Under the pieces are notes generated by a model that worked only from the letters and a program-made list of their open reading frames with translations, was not told the DNA's origin and ran no database searches. Positions 37,201 through 45,953 of a stretch of 64,000 bases of DNA are shown in pieces. The DNA is from Agarilytica rhodophyticola (GTDB lineage Bacteria; Pseudomonadota; Gammaproteobacteria; Pseudomonadales; Cellvibrionaceae). Position numbers and translations under genes: made by a program. The stretch covers positions 806,001-870,000 of the forward strand of contig NZ_CP020038.1 of the NCBI RefSeq assembly GCF_002157225.2, given 5' to 3'. Numbering within the stretch: position 1 is the stretch's first letter; every line of letters begins with the position of its first letter.

Positions 37201-38671
37201 CGGTTTTTTTATTCCAATGTTCATACATTGCCTGGTCAGAGTATTTTCTGTCGTCGGGATGCATGAGTTGCATCCATGTATCAGTAGTTATCAGCCCTAA
37301 TTCTGATAACTCATAGCCTATTAATTCAGCCCACTGTTCACTTAGTGATATTTCCTGGGTCTGTACAGACCAGTCCCAGGTTCCTGCTGCAGTACTATCC
37401 AGAATAAGTTCGATTTTTCGCGTATTTTCTAATAGAGTTTGTTCATATTCTCTTTTATTAGTTAACAAGTGATTGAATGCTTGAGCTAGCGTATTTATTT
37501 CATTATCTGTCTCCACTGACACTTCCTGCTTTTTTCCTCCATGGGCGATATCTAACATGGCGTCTCGCAAATTTAGTATGGGGCGGGTGATTTTTGAAAT
37601 TAATATCTGAGTAAATATAATGACGGTGAAGATTGTTAACAGCTCTAACATAAGCGTCGTCATTGCAATAGAACTGAGTGCCTGCATGGCCTCATCTTCA
37701 TCGATTTCGCTTACCAGGGCCCAATTAATATTCGCAATTTGGATAGTATTGATGATGCCAATTACTTGATTGCCTTGTGGGCCTTTATAATGGCTAGCGT
37801 CATTACTCATATTTTTACGCTCAGATGCTGGTAATCTGAGCCATTGCAAAATTGGTTTTGTAGTAATAGTTTGTTTTAATAGTTCCCCAGGACTATTTTT
37901 ATAGGCGCTGCGAAGATAAGCATCATCGCCAACTAGGTAGTGAGTAAGGCTTGAGCCAGTATTGACAATTAATGCATTGATTATACGATCAAATCTAATT
38001 TGCATTACAAAAGTGCCAATAATCCCGCCATCGTTATGTATTTTGTCATCCACATGCATAGGCGCGACCATAAAACCCGTAATTTTGTTTTTGTCTTTCT
38101 CATATAGGGTTTTATTAGAAAATTGAATGCTATCTAATTCAATTGCTTGTTTTATGTTATCGGCAATCCCGATGTTGCCAATATCATCAATCAATAAATT
38201 AGCACCTAACTTGGGGCTTGGTAGCTCGCTATATAAAACGTTTCCATCGATGTCAATTAAATATAAATTCTCGATGTAATCGTATTGCTTTATAAGACGT
38301 TGTAGCTCACGATGAGGTGTTCGTACGATGCTACGCCATATATCCGTTTGTACAAATTCTATTGGTGTCAAATTACTTTGTTTTAAGCGGCTCTTTAGCT
38401 GCTGCAGCATAGCGCGGTTATTGTGGGAATCTGATTGGTTAATAATATCGAACATACGATATTCGAACCAATTTCTTACAAAGCGTGCGGCAAGCACAGA
38501 TGTATTTCGCAATTTTTGATCAGCTAGATGATAAACATCTGATTTAGTCTGTTGGTAGCTTATTAGAGCAAATATGGTCAATGGCACTAGACTGAAAAAT
38601 AAGAACCAAAACTTTAAAGTATTGGCAATAGATCCTGGCGCTTTTGATGTATTCACTTGCTTTGAGCTCAA
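34271..38671 (-). CDS. Hybrid sensor histidine kinase (dCache-HAMP-3xPAS-HK-2xREC-Hpt)
   Basis: A 1466-residue phosphorelay kinase. TM1 is about 19-40, the periplasmic dCache-like sensor about 45-320, TM2 about 325-350, then HAMP, three PAS domains (about 410-790), HisKA with His817 in MSHEIRTPMNG and HATPase (GTGLGLAIVKKL). A first receiver is degenerate: IFIEIKLF has Glu where the phospho-Asp should be, near 1102. The second receiver is intact, with Asp1262 in LMDCQMPGMDGYEA. The Hpt domain has His1408 in AHTIKGVSGN. The layout resembles BarA/LuxQ-type phosphorelays ending in Hpt. The start is TTG with GAGG ten bases upstream; no other Met precedes TM1. No cognate regulator gene is adjacent. 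Confidence 0.93.
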   Translation of the reverse strand: MSSKQVNTSKAPGSIANTLKFWFLFFSLVPLTIFALISYQQTKSDVYHLADQKLRNTSVLAARFVRNWFEYRMFDIINQSDSHNNRAMLQQLKSRLKQSNLTPIEFVQTDIWRSIVRTPHRELQRLIKQYDYIENLYLIDIDGNVLYSELPSPKLGANLLIDDIGNIGIADNIKQAIELDSIQFSNKTLYEKDKNKITGFMVAPMHVDDKIHNDGGIIGTFVMQIRFDRIINALIVNTGSSLTHYLVGDDAYLRSAYKNSPGELLKQTITTKPILQWLRLPASERKNMSNDASHYKGPQGNQVIGIINTIQIANINWALVSEIDEDEAMQALSSIAMTTLMLELLTIFTVIIFTQILISKITRPILNLRDAMLDIAHGGKKQEVSVETDNEINTLAQAFNHLLTNKREYEQTLLENTRKIELILDSTAAGTWDWSVQTQEISLSEQWAELIGYELSELGLITTDTWMQLMHPDDRKYSDQAMYEHWNKKTDRYFFESRVQHKNGSWIWVLDTGQVVEWHSDGKPKRMVGTRIDINDRKIAEQQLKRLSRIASESTNGILITNTEGLIDWINEGFTRLSGYSFEDVKNKTPDQILHGSQTPIDASEKIKSAMNHLQQFDVETIYYRKNGQPYWVSLSGNPLLDDHSKLEGFIFVATDINDQKIASLKLAQQQDMLEQMSLLGSIGAWEVDLQNNKIYWSSMTKKIHEVPEDYQPELASAINFYKEGESREEITRLVQQGIEKGTPWNIELPMITAKGREIWVAASGKGDFHNGKNVRLFGSFQDITDRKKIENDIIQAKNKAEAATEAKNQFLATMSHEIRTPMNGVIGMLNLVARSKLNEKQQRQIDIAKSSADSLLAIINDILDFSKVEAGEMHLELLNFDLYTHISDFTESMALKTEEKDIELILDMTAITNPWLKGDPGRLRQIFTNLVSNAIKFTESGEIIITCRIENDGEKYVFHGSVSDTGIGIPDEKRALLFDAFTQVDASTTREFGGTGLGLAIVKKLCRLMDGNISLEEGREKGSCFNFSVSMEKSLDSDNNVTSPQINGLSILIIDKNLTNCKLLKRQLTLWGAEVVYAVDSGYAIEVCQLRESKPFDLIFIEIKLFASLGVELKHKLQTANNSDKTRFIEMNYFNRHSSNNKFHEDSFDDYLTKPVTPKDLHKLFANEQNRQPGASVKKQVEVIPESDLSDDIPVENKEPSKPTDSKRVLVVDDNPINQEVACNLLEALQVSTHVASGGLEAIEELQASVSKQAYKLVLMDCQMPGMDGYEATRQIRQGKAGASNADIAIIAVTANAMKGDKEKCLQAGMNDYISKPLDPEILETKLKQVLFKQVAFDAVKTEDASLPTQNISSAWDYDSLLKRVRGKEERVKRLVEMFMSDMPSRINELTSMCKESQFKEIGDIAHTIKGVSGNLGATALHQVMAEFESAAKIGDQNKISELMPSLVNNYNQLESRLNDYLGSL

Positions 38672-39005
38672 CTCTAATTAACCTCTATCTAACAAAAACC
38701 AGAACCAGTTAATTAATAAGCTTAGATAGTAAACTAAGGATTTGCCCTATAAATAATTGACAAGTGGTCAAGATGAAAAAAGCGACTGCTATAATTAAAA
38801 TTCTTGACGCAAAGGATAGGTTTTAATGTGTTAATTTGTGCCTAGTCAATAATTTGGCACTATTAAAACGATATATATTAATATTTTCATATAACTGTAA
38901 TCTAAAGTTAAAAAAACATTCTTCTTGCGTTCATTGAACGACAGTAGCCTGCCACACCAAACAATTCCCTTTGTGATAGCGAAATCAATAAATAGAGAGG
39001 CGAAC
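38672..39005. other. Divergent promoter region
   Basis: Between the leftward kinase gene and the rightward PhoX-like gene. AT-rich, with no clear operator. An in-frame upstream extension of the PhoX-like gene (38925-39005) lacks a ribosome site and is treated as non-coding. Confidence 0.55.
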
Positions 39006-42000
39006 ATGGCTATATTAGGTCCGTTGAGTGAATCAATTCGCAAGACTTTGCTCGTTACCGTGCCAGTGCTAGCGCTGGCGGCGTGTAGCGGTGATGATGG
39101 AAGTAATGGTACTAACGGCACCAATGGTACTAATGGTACCAACGGTACTGACGGCACTAATGGAACTGACGGGGTGAGCGCTGCGATAAATGCAGCGGGT
39201 GTAGTACTCGACGGTCCTGTTATGGGAGGTAAAATATTTGTTTATACTGCCGCCCAAGTTGATGCAGCAGTGACTGCTGCTAATGCTGCGGCAGATCGTG
39301 CAGCTGAATTGGAAGCGCAAAACCCAATTGCGATGATTGATCGTAATCCGGCCGACGGCAATCTATTTAAAGTAGATATTCCTGCTCAGTACGCAGGCCA
39401 ACCTATCTTCTTTGTGTTCGATAGTGCTGGTGCTCAAGATATGACATTTATGGACGAGCCTTTTGATATGGAATCTGTCGCTATGGCGAGCAGCGCTGGG
39501 ACTAATCAAACTGTGAATATTACGCCACAGTCAACCATGATTGCTCAGCTGGTACGTAACTCTCTTGATCCTGACGGTGATGGCACTGTGATTGCCGATA
39601 CAGAAATTGCTAGTCTAGTGACAAGTCTATCGGCTAATGTTGTTGCAACTACAGATGAGCTACCAGAGGGTTCTGACCCTATTTCTGGATTAGACACGGC
39701 ATTGCTAGAAACAGCTGCTACTAGAGTTGGTCAATTTGTACGTGATGCTGATGCTTTACTTGGCTTGGATCGCGAACAAACACTTTTTGTTTTGGCTGCT
39801 GATGCTGCTGATGGTGTAATCGATGGTGTTGCGCCAGCAACGATCACATTAAGTACCGAGCAGACAACAGCTATTGCCAACATTGATAACATTGATGAAG
39901 TCATCGATGCGGGTGTTACGGATATTAGTGCAGATACTTCCGTTCGCAGTCCAGTTCACGCTGCAGATAAACATCTAAAATTAGCATCGGGTCTTAGTGC
40001 TGATTTCTTAACTCGCACCATTGGTCACCATGCGGATCAATTTGCTTGGTATCCAAGTGAAAATCCTACTCACCAAATTTGGTGTATCGAAAATGGTTCT
40101 GAAGTTATTAATAGCGACACTGGAAAAATGAATCCTGGTGTTCAGCGTGTTTCTCTTGCGGATGGTTCTGTTGAAACTATCATCCGTGGTATGGCTCGTT
40201 GTGACGGTTTACGTACTACGCCTTGGGGAACCATCCTTGCTACTGAAGAAACGGGTGATGGGGCTGCTTACGAAATTCTTAACCCACTAACGACTACCAA
40301 CTTAACCATCACTAATCGCGGTGCAGCAGGGGAGGCAGCAACTATTGTCGATGCCGCTGGCGCTCCTTCAGATTTAGCCATCAAGCGCACAGCATTACCT
40401 ACCATGGCTTGGGAAGGTCTGGTTGTTCTTGCTAACGGTGTTGTGATTGGCGGTGATGAGCTGCGTCCTGGTAGTTATGAATTAATGTTAGATAACGCAG
40501 GTCAAAGTGTAAGCTTTGGTGGTGTTACTGACGGCGGTGCAATTTTTAAATTTGTACCTAGTACTTTAAACACTGCCACTTCAATTAGTGCTCTTTCTGA
40601 GTCGCCTCTCGTCGCCGGTTCCACTTGGGCGATGCAAGTAAAATGTAGCAGCTCTCAATTTGGTCAAGGTTGTGAAGTGGGTGAAGCTGCTTGGGTATCC
40701 GTAAACCCTGCTACTGCACGTACAGATGCAAACATCGCTGGCGCAACGGGTTACTATCGTCCAGAAGATATGCATATCGATCCAACTTATAGCAATGTCG
40801 ACAACGCTAACGCCATTCGCTTTTGCTGGGCTAATACTGGTAATCGAGGTGCTCAACACTGGGGTGAGGTTATGTGCGGTATCGATACTGACCCAGCTGA
40901 GGCCGATGGAGACTTTACTGATCACGATGTCACTATCTATCGTTTTATCGAAGGTGACAGCGAATTAAATGCACCAGACAACCTAGCGTTCCAACCTAAT
41001 ACTGGTATTTTGTATGTAGTTGAAGATAACGCTCACGGTGATATTTGGGCGTGTTTGCCAGATGGCGACGACCAAGGTCTGACGTCGGATGGTTGTGTGC
41101 GTATTTTATCATTAAATGACACTTCCGCTGAGCCTTCAGGTTTTGGTTTTAATAACGAGGGTACAGAAGCATGGGTTTCTATTCAGCATTCGCGTGATGA
41201 CGCCTTCGATTTAGTCGACGACTTCCGCACAGACGACATCGTGCATATTACAGGCTTTGCGACTCCTACAGAAACTGCTGGTAATCGAACCACTATGGCT
41301 GGTGCAGATTCCATGAATGTTTATGGCTTCGGCGCTCCTTTAATTGCGTCTAACGCGGACACCATTGACCGTGAAGGTGAGATCGAAGGCATTGTTGGTA
41401 TCGATACTTCTCCTGCTAATGCTTTTGGTAATGGTGGCGATGCTTCTGCTTACCTTGATTTAGCTGATGGCCTAAGCGCAACTTTCCTTACACGTACCGC
41501 TTCTGAGTGGTGGGATCAACACAGCTTTTATCCTGCTGGTAATAACCCAACTCATATGATTGGCTGTATTGAAGAATCTCGCGGTTTAGTTGACGATGGC
41601 ACTGCCAATAAATTTAAGCCAAGTGTACAGCGTGTTAACCTTAGTGACGGAACTATCGAAACTATTTTGCGCGGTATGACTCGTTGTGATGGTATTCGCA
41701 CAACTCCTTGGGGCACAATCCTAGCGACTGAAGAAGCGGGTGATGGTGCAACCTATGAGATCCTAAATCCATTAACGACCACCAACGTAGTGGTGGCAAA
41801 TCGTGGTGGTCCAGGTGAGGCCGCCTTAATTGTACAAGGTGATAACAATGGTGTATTCACTGGGACAGAAGCGGCTCCTACTTCACCTGATGCTACTAAC
41901 CTTGTGATCAAGCGTACAGCACTTGCTACTATGGCTTGGGAAGGTTTAATCGTACTTGACAGTGGTGTGGTTGTCGGCGGTGATGAACTGCGTCCTGGTT

Positions 42001-42935
42001 CATACGAGCAATACTTCTTACCCAATGGTCGTCGTGTTGATGACAACAGTGATGGTTCTGAATTGCTTATTAACCGAGATACTAACGGTGGTGCAATCTT
42101 CAAATTTATTCCTAGTACGCCACGCACTGCTAGCACAACAATTAGCGATTTAGCTGACTCTCCTCTGGTTAGCGGTAGCACTTATGCGATGCAAGTAAGT
42201 TGCCGTGACAGTCGCCAACAAGCAGGTCAAGGTTGTGAAGTTGGTAACGCTGCTTGGCTTGAAATCGACCCTAACAATGCGCGTGTTGATGCTAATGATA
42301 AAGGCGCTACCGGTTACTACCGTCCTGAAGACTTACATCTTGACCCAAGTTATGTTGCCGCTGCGCCAACGCCAGACGCTGTTCGTTTCTGCTGGGCAAA
42401 TACCGGTAACCCAAGTGTTGAAAACGGTGGTGAAATTATTTGTGGTGTTGATGCCAACCCTCTAATGGCAACTGCTGATGAGCGTACTGTTGTTGTTAAC
42501 CGTTTTGTTGAAGGTGATGGCGACTTTGCTGCGCCTGATAACGTTGCTTTCCAACCAGGTACAGGTGTGCTTTATGTTATTGAAGACCGCAGCGATGGTG
42601 ATGTTTGGGCTTGTTTGCCAGATGGCGCTGACCGCGATATTAAAACTGACGGTTGTGTGAAAATGCTTTCCATCGCTGTACAAGGTGCAGAGCCAACAGG
42701 TTTTGCTTTCACTCCAGACGGCAATACAGCGTATGTTTCAATCCAGCACGCAGGTGGTAGTGTCTTGTTTGATGGTAACGACTCCGATGACTTGATCCGT
42801 ATTACTGGCTTCAACACGACTTTAGCTAACCAGTCATTTGGTGTTGATTTTGAAGCAGCCTTGCATTCAAACTCAGTGGCCTTGTTTGGTTTCGAAGGTC
42901 CATTGGCTGCATCATCTACTGTTGGTGATCAATAA
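39006..42935 (+). CDS. Lipoprotein with two tandem PhoX/DUF839-type domains
   Basis: A 1309-residue lipoprotein (lipobox ALAAC, Cys27), started at ATG 39006 after GAGAGG. A Gly-Thr-Asn repeat (residues 33-56, eight triplets) leads to an N-terminal Ala-rich domain with a calcium-loop-like DPDGDGTV. Two PhoX-like beta-propeller domains follow, about 321-800 and 814-1305. They share nearly the same sequence: TTPWGTILATEE, RPED(M/L)H(I/L)DP, APDN(L/V)AFQP, DGD.WACLPDG and EP(S/T)GF.F. PhoX-family proteins are Ca/Fe-dependent phosphatases, and TPWGT.L..EE is the family hallmark. True phosphatase activity is not proven. A strong terminator follows at 43033; the next gene encodes a di-haem lipoprotein. 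Confidence 0.88.
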   Translation: MAILGPLSESIRKTLLVTVPVLALAACSGDDGSNGTNGTNGTNGTNGTDGTNGTDGVSAAINAAGVVLDGPVMGGKIFVYTAAQVDAAVTAANAAADRAAELEAQNPIAMIDRNPADGNLFKVDIPAQYAGQPIFFVFDSAGAQDMTFMDEPFDMESVAMASSAGTNQTVNITPQSTMIAQLVRNSLDPDGDGTVIADTEIASLVTSLSANVVATTDELPEGSDPISGLDTALLETAATRVGQFVRDADALLGLDREQTLFVLAADAADGVIDGVAPATITLSTEQTTAIANIDNIDEVIDAGVTDISADTSVRSPVHAADKHLKLASGLSADFLTRTIGHHADQFAWYPSENPTHQIWCIENGSEVINSDTGKMNPGVQRVSLADGSVETIIRGMARCDGLRTTPWGTILATEETGDGAAYEILNPLTTTNLTITNRGAAGEAATIVDAAGAPSDLAIKRTALPTMAWEGLVVLANGVVIGGDELRPGSYELMLDNAGQSVSFGGVTDGGAIFKFVPSTLNTATSISALSESPLVAGSTWAMQVKCSSSQFGQGCEVGEAAWVSVNPATARTDANIAGATGYYRPEDMHIDPTYSNVDNANAIRFCWANTGNRGAQHWGEVMCGIDTDPAEADGDFTDHDVTIYRFIEGDSELNAPDNLAFQPNTGILYVVEDNAHGDIWACLPDGDDQGLTSDGCVRILSLNDTSAEPSGFGFNNEGTEAWVSIQHSRDDAFDLVDDFRTDDIVHITGFATPTETAGNRTTMAGADSMNVYGFGAPLIASNADTIDREGEIEGIVGIDTSPANAFGNGGDASAYLDLADGLSATFLTRTASEWWDQHSFYPAGNNPTHMIGCIEESRGLVDDGTANKFKPSVQRVNLSDGTIETILRGMTRCDGIRTTPWGTILATEEAGDGATYEILNPLTTTNVVVANRGGPGEAALIVQGDNNGVFTGTEAAPTSPDATNLVIKRTALATMAWEGLIVLDSGVVVGGDELRPGSYEQYFLPNGRRVDDNSDGSELLINRDTNGGAIFKFIPSTPRTASTTISDLADSPLVSGSTYAMQVSCRDSRQQAGQGCEVGNAAWLEIDPNNARVDANDKGATGYYRPEDLHLDPSYVAAAPTPDAVRFCWANTGNPSVENGGEIICGVDANPLMATADERTVVVNRFVEGDGDFAAPDNVAFQPGTGVLYVIEDRSDGDVWACLPDGADRDIKTDGCVKMLSIAVQGAEPTGFAFTPDGNTAYVSIQHAGGSVLFDGNDSDDLIRITGFNTTLANQSFGVDFEAALHSNSVALFGFEGPLAASSTVGDQ
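39102..39173 (+). repeat. Eight 9-base coding repeats (Gly-Thr-Asn/Asp)
   Basis: Eight imperfect 9-base units of the form ACYAAYGGY/ACTGACGGN encode SNG-TNG-TNG-TNG-TNG-TDG-TNG-TDG just after the lipid-anchored cysteine. It probably forms a flexible stalk. Copy number could vary by slippage, in steps of three residues without frame loss. Confidence 0.85.
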
Positions 42936-43235
42936 GCTTTTTGATTTAAAAATGGGCGGGTCAAGGTTTTACTTGCTCATTCTTTAACTCTCTATAATTT
43001 TTAACTCTCAATAAAAAGTTGTCGAGTCAATTAAAAAATGGATTGCTTGGTCAATCCATTTTTTTTTGCCTTGTGTTTTTCTCTACATACTATTTTAAAT
43101 GTCACTTAAATCTAGTTAAAATGTTGTTTTAACGTTATTTAAAACAAATACCTTTCTTTTTCGTTTGTCATTTTTTCGTCACTTTCCGTTGTTAAAATTC
43201 GACAGAATATTTAATTCTAATAAATAGGCGTGAGA
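42936..43235. other. Intergenic region with strong terminator
   Basis: Holds the intrinsic terminator at 43033-43067. No gene seen. The remaining 160 bases are the presumed promoter region of the di-haem lipoprotein gene. Confidence 0.6.
43033..43067 (+). terminator. Strong intrinsic terminator after the PhoX-like gene
   Basis: 13 perfect pairs (43033-43045 with 43052-43064, core ATGGATTG/CAATCCAT) around a 6-base loop, ending in a run of nine T. It separates the PhoX-like gene from the di-haem lipoprotein gene. Confidence 0.88.
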
Positions 43236-44993
43236 ATGAATCGTATTTGTTCATTACTTGTTAATTACTCTGCATCAATTTGTATTACTCTTTCGTTAAT
43301 TGCTTGCGGCAAAAATGAGTCATCTACAACATCAAATATTGTGGAAGATACTAAACCTAAATCTTCTACTACAGTTACCAATACGAAAAATGTCTCAGCG
43401 GAAAAAAATATTGACCAGGCGACGCAAAATAAAATTCAGCAAGAAAAAGATGCGAAGTTTGTAAAAGCTGTGCTCAGCTCTTCTTCTAGTAGTCAATCAA
43501 GACTATATAATGTCGAGGCAGTCATCCCATCTCAGTGCTACACCAAGACGGAAGGGAAAAATAACCCTTGCCTTACATGCCATCAATTTACTTTTGCTAA
43601 CGAAGGCCGTGCCAACCGCATGGACGATGGCGATTTACAGGGTGACTACGGTTTCTCTGACGTAGGTGTAAAGAATCACTGGAAAAATCTATTTGAAGAT
43701 AGGACGGAGCGTATAGCCGCCATTCCCGATGACGAAATTTTAGAATATATTAACCAGGATAATTACTCAGCATTGGCGCCAAGTCTTGTTGCGCGTGGCT
43801 GGAATGGGTGGGTTCCCGATCTTGCTGATTTGCAATTAGGAGCGCAAGCATTTGACGAAAATGGATTTGCAAAAGATGGTAGTGGTTGGGTTGCTTTTAA
43901 CTATATGCCACTACCCAGTACATTTTGGCCCACTAACGGTTCTACTGACGATGTGATGATTCGGCTCCCTGAAAAGTTTAGAACAACAGCAGCAGGAAAA
44001 TATGATCGCAATATCTATGTTTTAAACTTAACTGTTGTTGAAGCGGCGATTAAAAATTTTAGAACCCTTAGTATTCCGACAATGAATGAGGTCGCTTTGG
44101 GTTTTGATATCGATGGTGATAATAAACTGGAAAATGCCGTTAGTGAAATGCGTCGGCCCACGCGTTATTTCGGTGCTGCTGCAGATGAGAAAGTATCAAC
44201 GTTCTTATATCCAGTGGGTACTTCTTTTCTTCATACGGTGAGATATATCGGTGTTAATGATAAAGGTGATATTTATGTGCCAAAGCGAATGAAAGAAGTT
44301 CGCTACATGGTGAAAACTGAATTTCATGAAAAATCCATGCTCGGCAATTTTTATGCAGAAGAGCAACGTGACAAAATGGAAGGTAATTTACCTCGCTATC
44401 CTACCCTTGGTGATAAGGGGCTTAATAATAAATTTGGCTGGCATCTTATTGGATTTATTGAAAATGCCGACGGACACTTGCGCCAACAAGTCTATGAGGA
44501 AAATTTATTTTGCATGGGGTGTCATACCACCATTGGTTCTACAATAGATCAAACTTTTGCATTTGCCAGAAAAGTCGACGGTGCAGCGGGTTGGGGGTAT
44601 ATCAACTTGCGAGGTATGCAAGATGTACCTGTTTATGGGGAAACCATGGGAGGTATCGCTTCATACTTACAGAAAGTAGGTGGCGGTAATGAATTCAGAG
44701 GCAACGATGAATTACAAGAAAAATACTTTCCAAACGGTAAATTGGATTTAGCAGCGGTTAACAAAGCAAAAGACGTGTACGAACTCATTATGCCTTCGCG
44801 CAGACGGGCTCTTGATCTTAACAAGGCGTATCGAACAATTGTGCAAGACCAAGACTTTATCTTTGGTCGAGACGCGAATATCAAGCCTTTGAAAAATGTT
44901 TTTGAAAGTATCGATACTGAAATAGAACCACTTGAGAAAAAATTTCGCAGTAGTTTTGATATGCGCTTAGACTGGAGCAAAACTGAGAGTTAA
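43236..44993 (+). CDS. Di-haem c-type lipoprotein, unknown role
   Basis: A 585-residue lipoprotein (lipobox SLIAC, Cys24). Two covalent haem c sites are visible: CLTCH (112-116) and CMGCH (426-430). The rest shows no known enzyme motif beyond a calcium-loop-like GFDIDGDNKLENA. It is probably periplasmic-facing and either an electron-transfer or peroxidase-like protein. ATG 43236 is preferred over GTG 43230 because AGG lies at the right distance. The gene follows the PhoX-like gene, but a strong terminator separates the two, so any functional link is by proximity only. Confidence 0.8.
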   Translation: MNRICSLLVNYSASICITLSLIACGKNESSTTSNIVEDTKPKSSTTVTNTKNVSAEKNIDQATQNKIQQEKDAKFVKAVLSSSSSSQSRLYNVEAVIPSQCYTKTEGKNNPCLTCHQFTFANEGRANRMDDGDLQGDYGFSDVGVKNHWKNLFEDRTERIAAIPDDEILEYINQDNYSALAPSLVARGWNGWVPDLADLQLGAQAFDENGFAKDGSGWVAFNYMPLPSTFWPTNGSTDDVMIRLPEKFRTTAAGKYDRNIYVLNLTVVEAAIKNFRTLSIPTMNEVALGFDIDGDNKLENAVSEMRRPTRYFGAAADEKVSTFLYPVGTSFLHTVRYIGVNDKGDIYVPKRMKEVRYMVKTEFHEKSMLGNFYAEEQRDKMEGNLPRYPTLGDKGLNNKFGWHLIGFIENADGHLRQQVYEENLFCMGCHTTIGSTIDQTFAFARKVDGAAGWGYINLRGMQDVPVYGETMGGIASYLQKVGGGNEFRGNDELQEKYFPNGKLDLAAVNKAKDVYELIMPSRRRALDLNKAYRTIVQDQDFIFGRDANIKPLKNVFESIDTEIEPLEKKFRSSFDMRLDWSKTES

Positions 44994-45028
44994 ATTTCTT
45001 CTTGCTGTTAATGAATGTCACGAAATTG

Positions 45029-45051
45029 AAAACAATATACTTTATTGTTTT
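45029..45051 (+). terminator. Possible terminator after the di-haem gene
   Basis: AAAACAAT (45029-45036) pairs with ATTGTTTT (45044-45051) around a 7-base loop and ends in T-rich DNA. A second hairpin (GAAGGAG 45053-45059 with CTCCTTC 45068-45074) follows at once and may belong to the leader of the next gene. Confidence 0.4.
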
Positions 45052-45102
45052 TGAAGGAGCGGGAAGTCTCCTTCATACTGCTCGACGCGCAGGTATATAT
45101 TA

Positions 45103-45768
45103 ATGATAATAGATAAACGCATTAGAACATCTCTACTGGCAATTGCTGCCGATCTTTCTTTGACATTCGTCAAACTCTTGCTGGCAGTAGTCACTGGCAG
45201 CTCTGTTATTCTTGCTGATGCGTTTCATTCTCTTACTGATCTGTTGGTTTCTCTGGTACTGTTAAGCAGTATTGTGGTTAAAATTTCCCAGGAAAGAAGA
45301 AATAGTCAACTAGGCATTGCTGTAGCTCACAGATTAGAATCATGCCTTTCGATTTTGGTAGCTGTAGTAATACTTTATCTGCCTTTTGAGATTATTAATG
45401 AAGCGCAACAGGAAAAAGAAGCCATTTCTAATATTTGGCTTGGTATTATTGGTATGACAGCTGTTATCTCTGTTGTTGCATATATGTCTCATTTAAAAAT
45501 CTGCACAGGCCGAGATACATCATCCCCCGCCTTGGAAGCTGATGGCTATCATAGCTTGGTTGATGTTTTCACTTCCATAGCCGTGCTACTTTCACTTGTA
45601 TGCCATGTTTTTGGCGTTTATCTAGATAGTGCTATTGCTATTATTATCGCAATGGTTATTGGTTTCTCCGGCGTGCAGTTGTTATTGGCTGCGGTTAAAG
45701 ATTTCATTAATAGTGAAGCATTGGCCAAAACTGTAGCCAAGAGCGAGTGTTCCCAAAGCACTGTATAA
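45103..45768 (+). CDS. CDF-family cation efflux protein without C-terminal domain
   Basis: A 221-residue inner-membrane protein with about six TM helices. The two metal-site motifs of cation diffusion facilitators are present: ILADAFHSLTDLLVS (Asp39, His42, Asp46) in TM2 and LEADGYHSLVDVFTS in TM5. Proteins of this family export Zn, Fe, Mn or Co against protons. Usual members are near 300 residues with a cytoplasmic ferredoxin-like domain; here the protein stops soon after TM6. Short natural forms are known, so this need not be a truncation. The metal cannot be told. Confidence 0.88.
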   Translation: MIIDKRIRTSLLAIAADLSLTFVKLLLAVVTGSSVILADAFHSLTDLLVSLVLLSSIVVKISQERRNSQLGIAVAHRLESCLSILVAVVILYLPFEIINEAQQEKEAISNIWLGIIGMTAVISVVAYMSHLKICTGRDTSSPALEADGYHSLVDVFTSIAVLLSLVCHVFGVYLDSAIAIIIAMVIGFSGVQLLLAAVKDFINSEALAKTVAKSECSQSTV

Positions 45769-45953
45769 TTGACTGCCGTATCATCCCTTTGTAAGTATCT
45801 TAAGTGCGCTGCCACTTTCATTACATTCCTATGTAGGCCAGTTTTTGCTGGGCTTTGTGTGTCGTTCACGTTAATCTTGCCACCTTTGCTGAAGACTAAT
45901 GGTTGATATCAGCAGTTAAAAATATTGTTACACAATATATTTTTGGAGCTTTT

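Noticed and set aside
38925-39005. Longer start for the PhoX-like lipoprotein
   Set aside because: The ATG at 39006 has a good ribosome site and directly gives a lipoprotein signal; the extension has neither.
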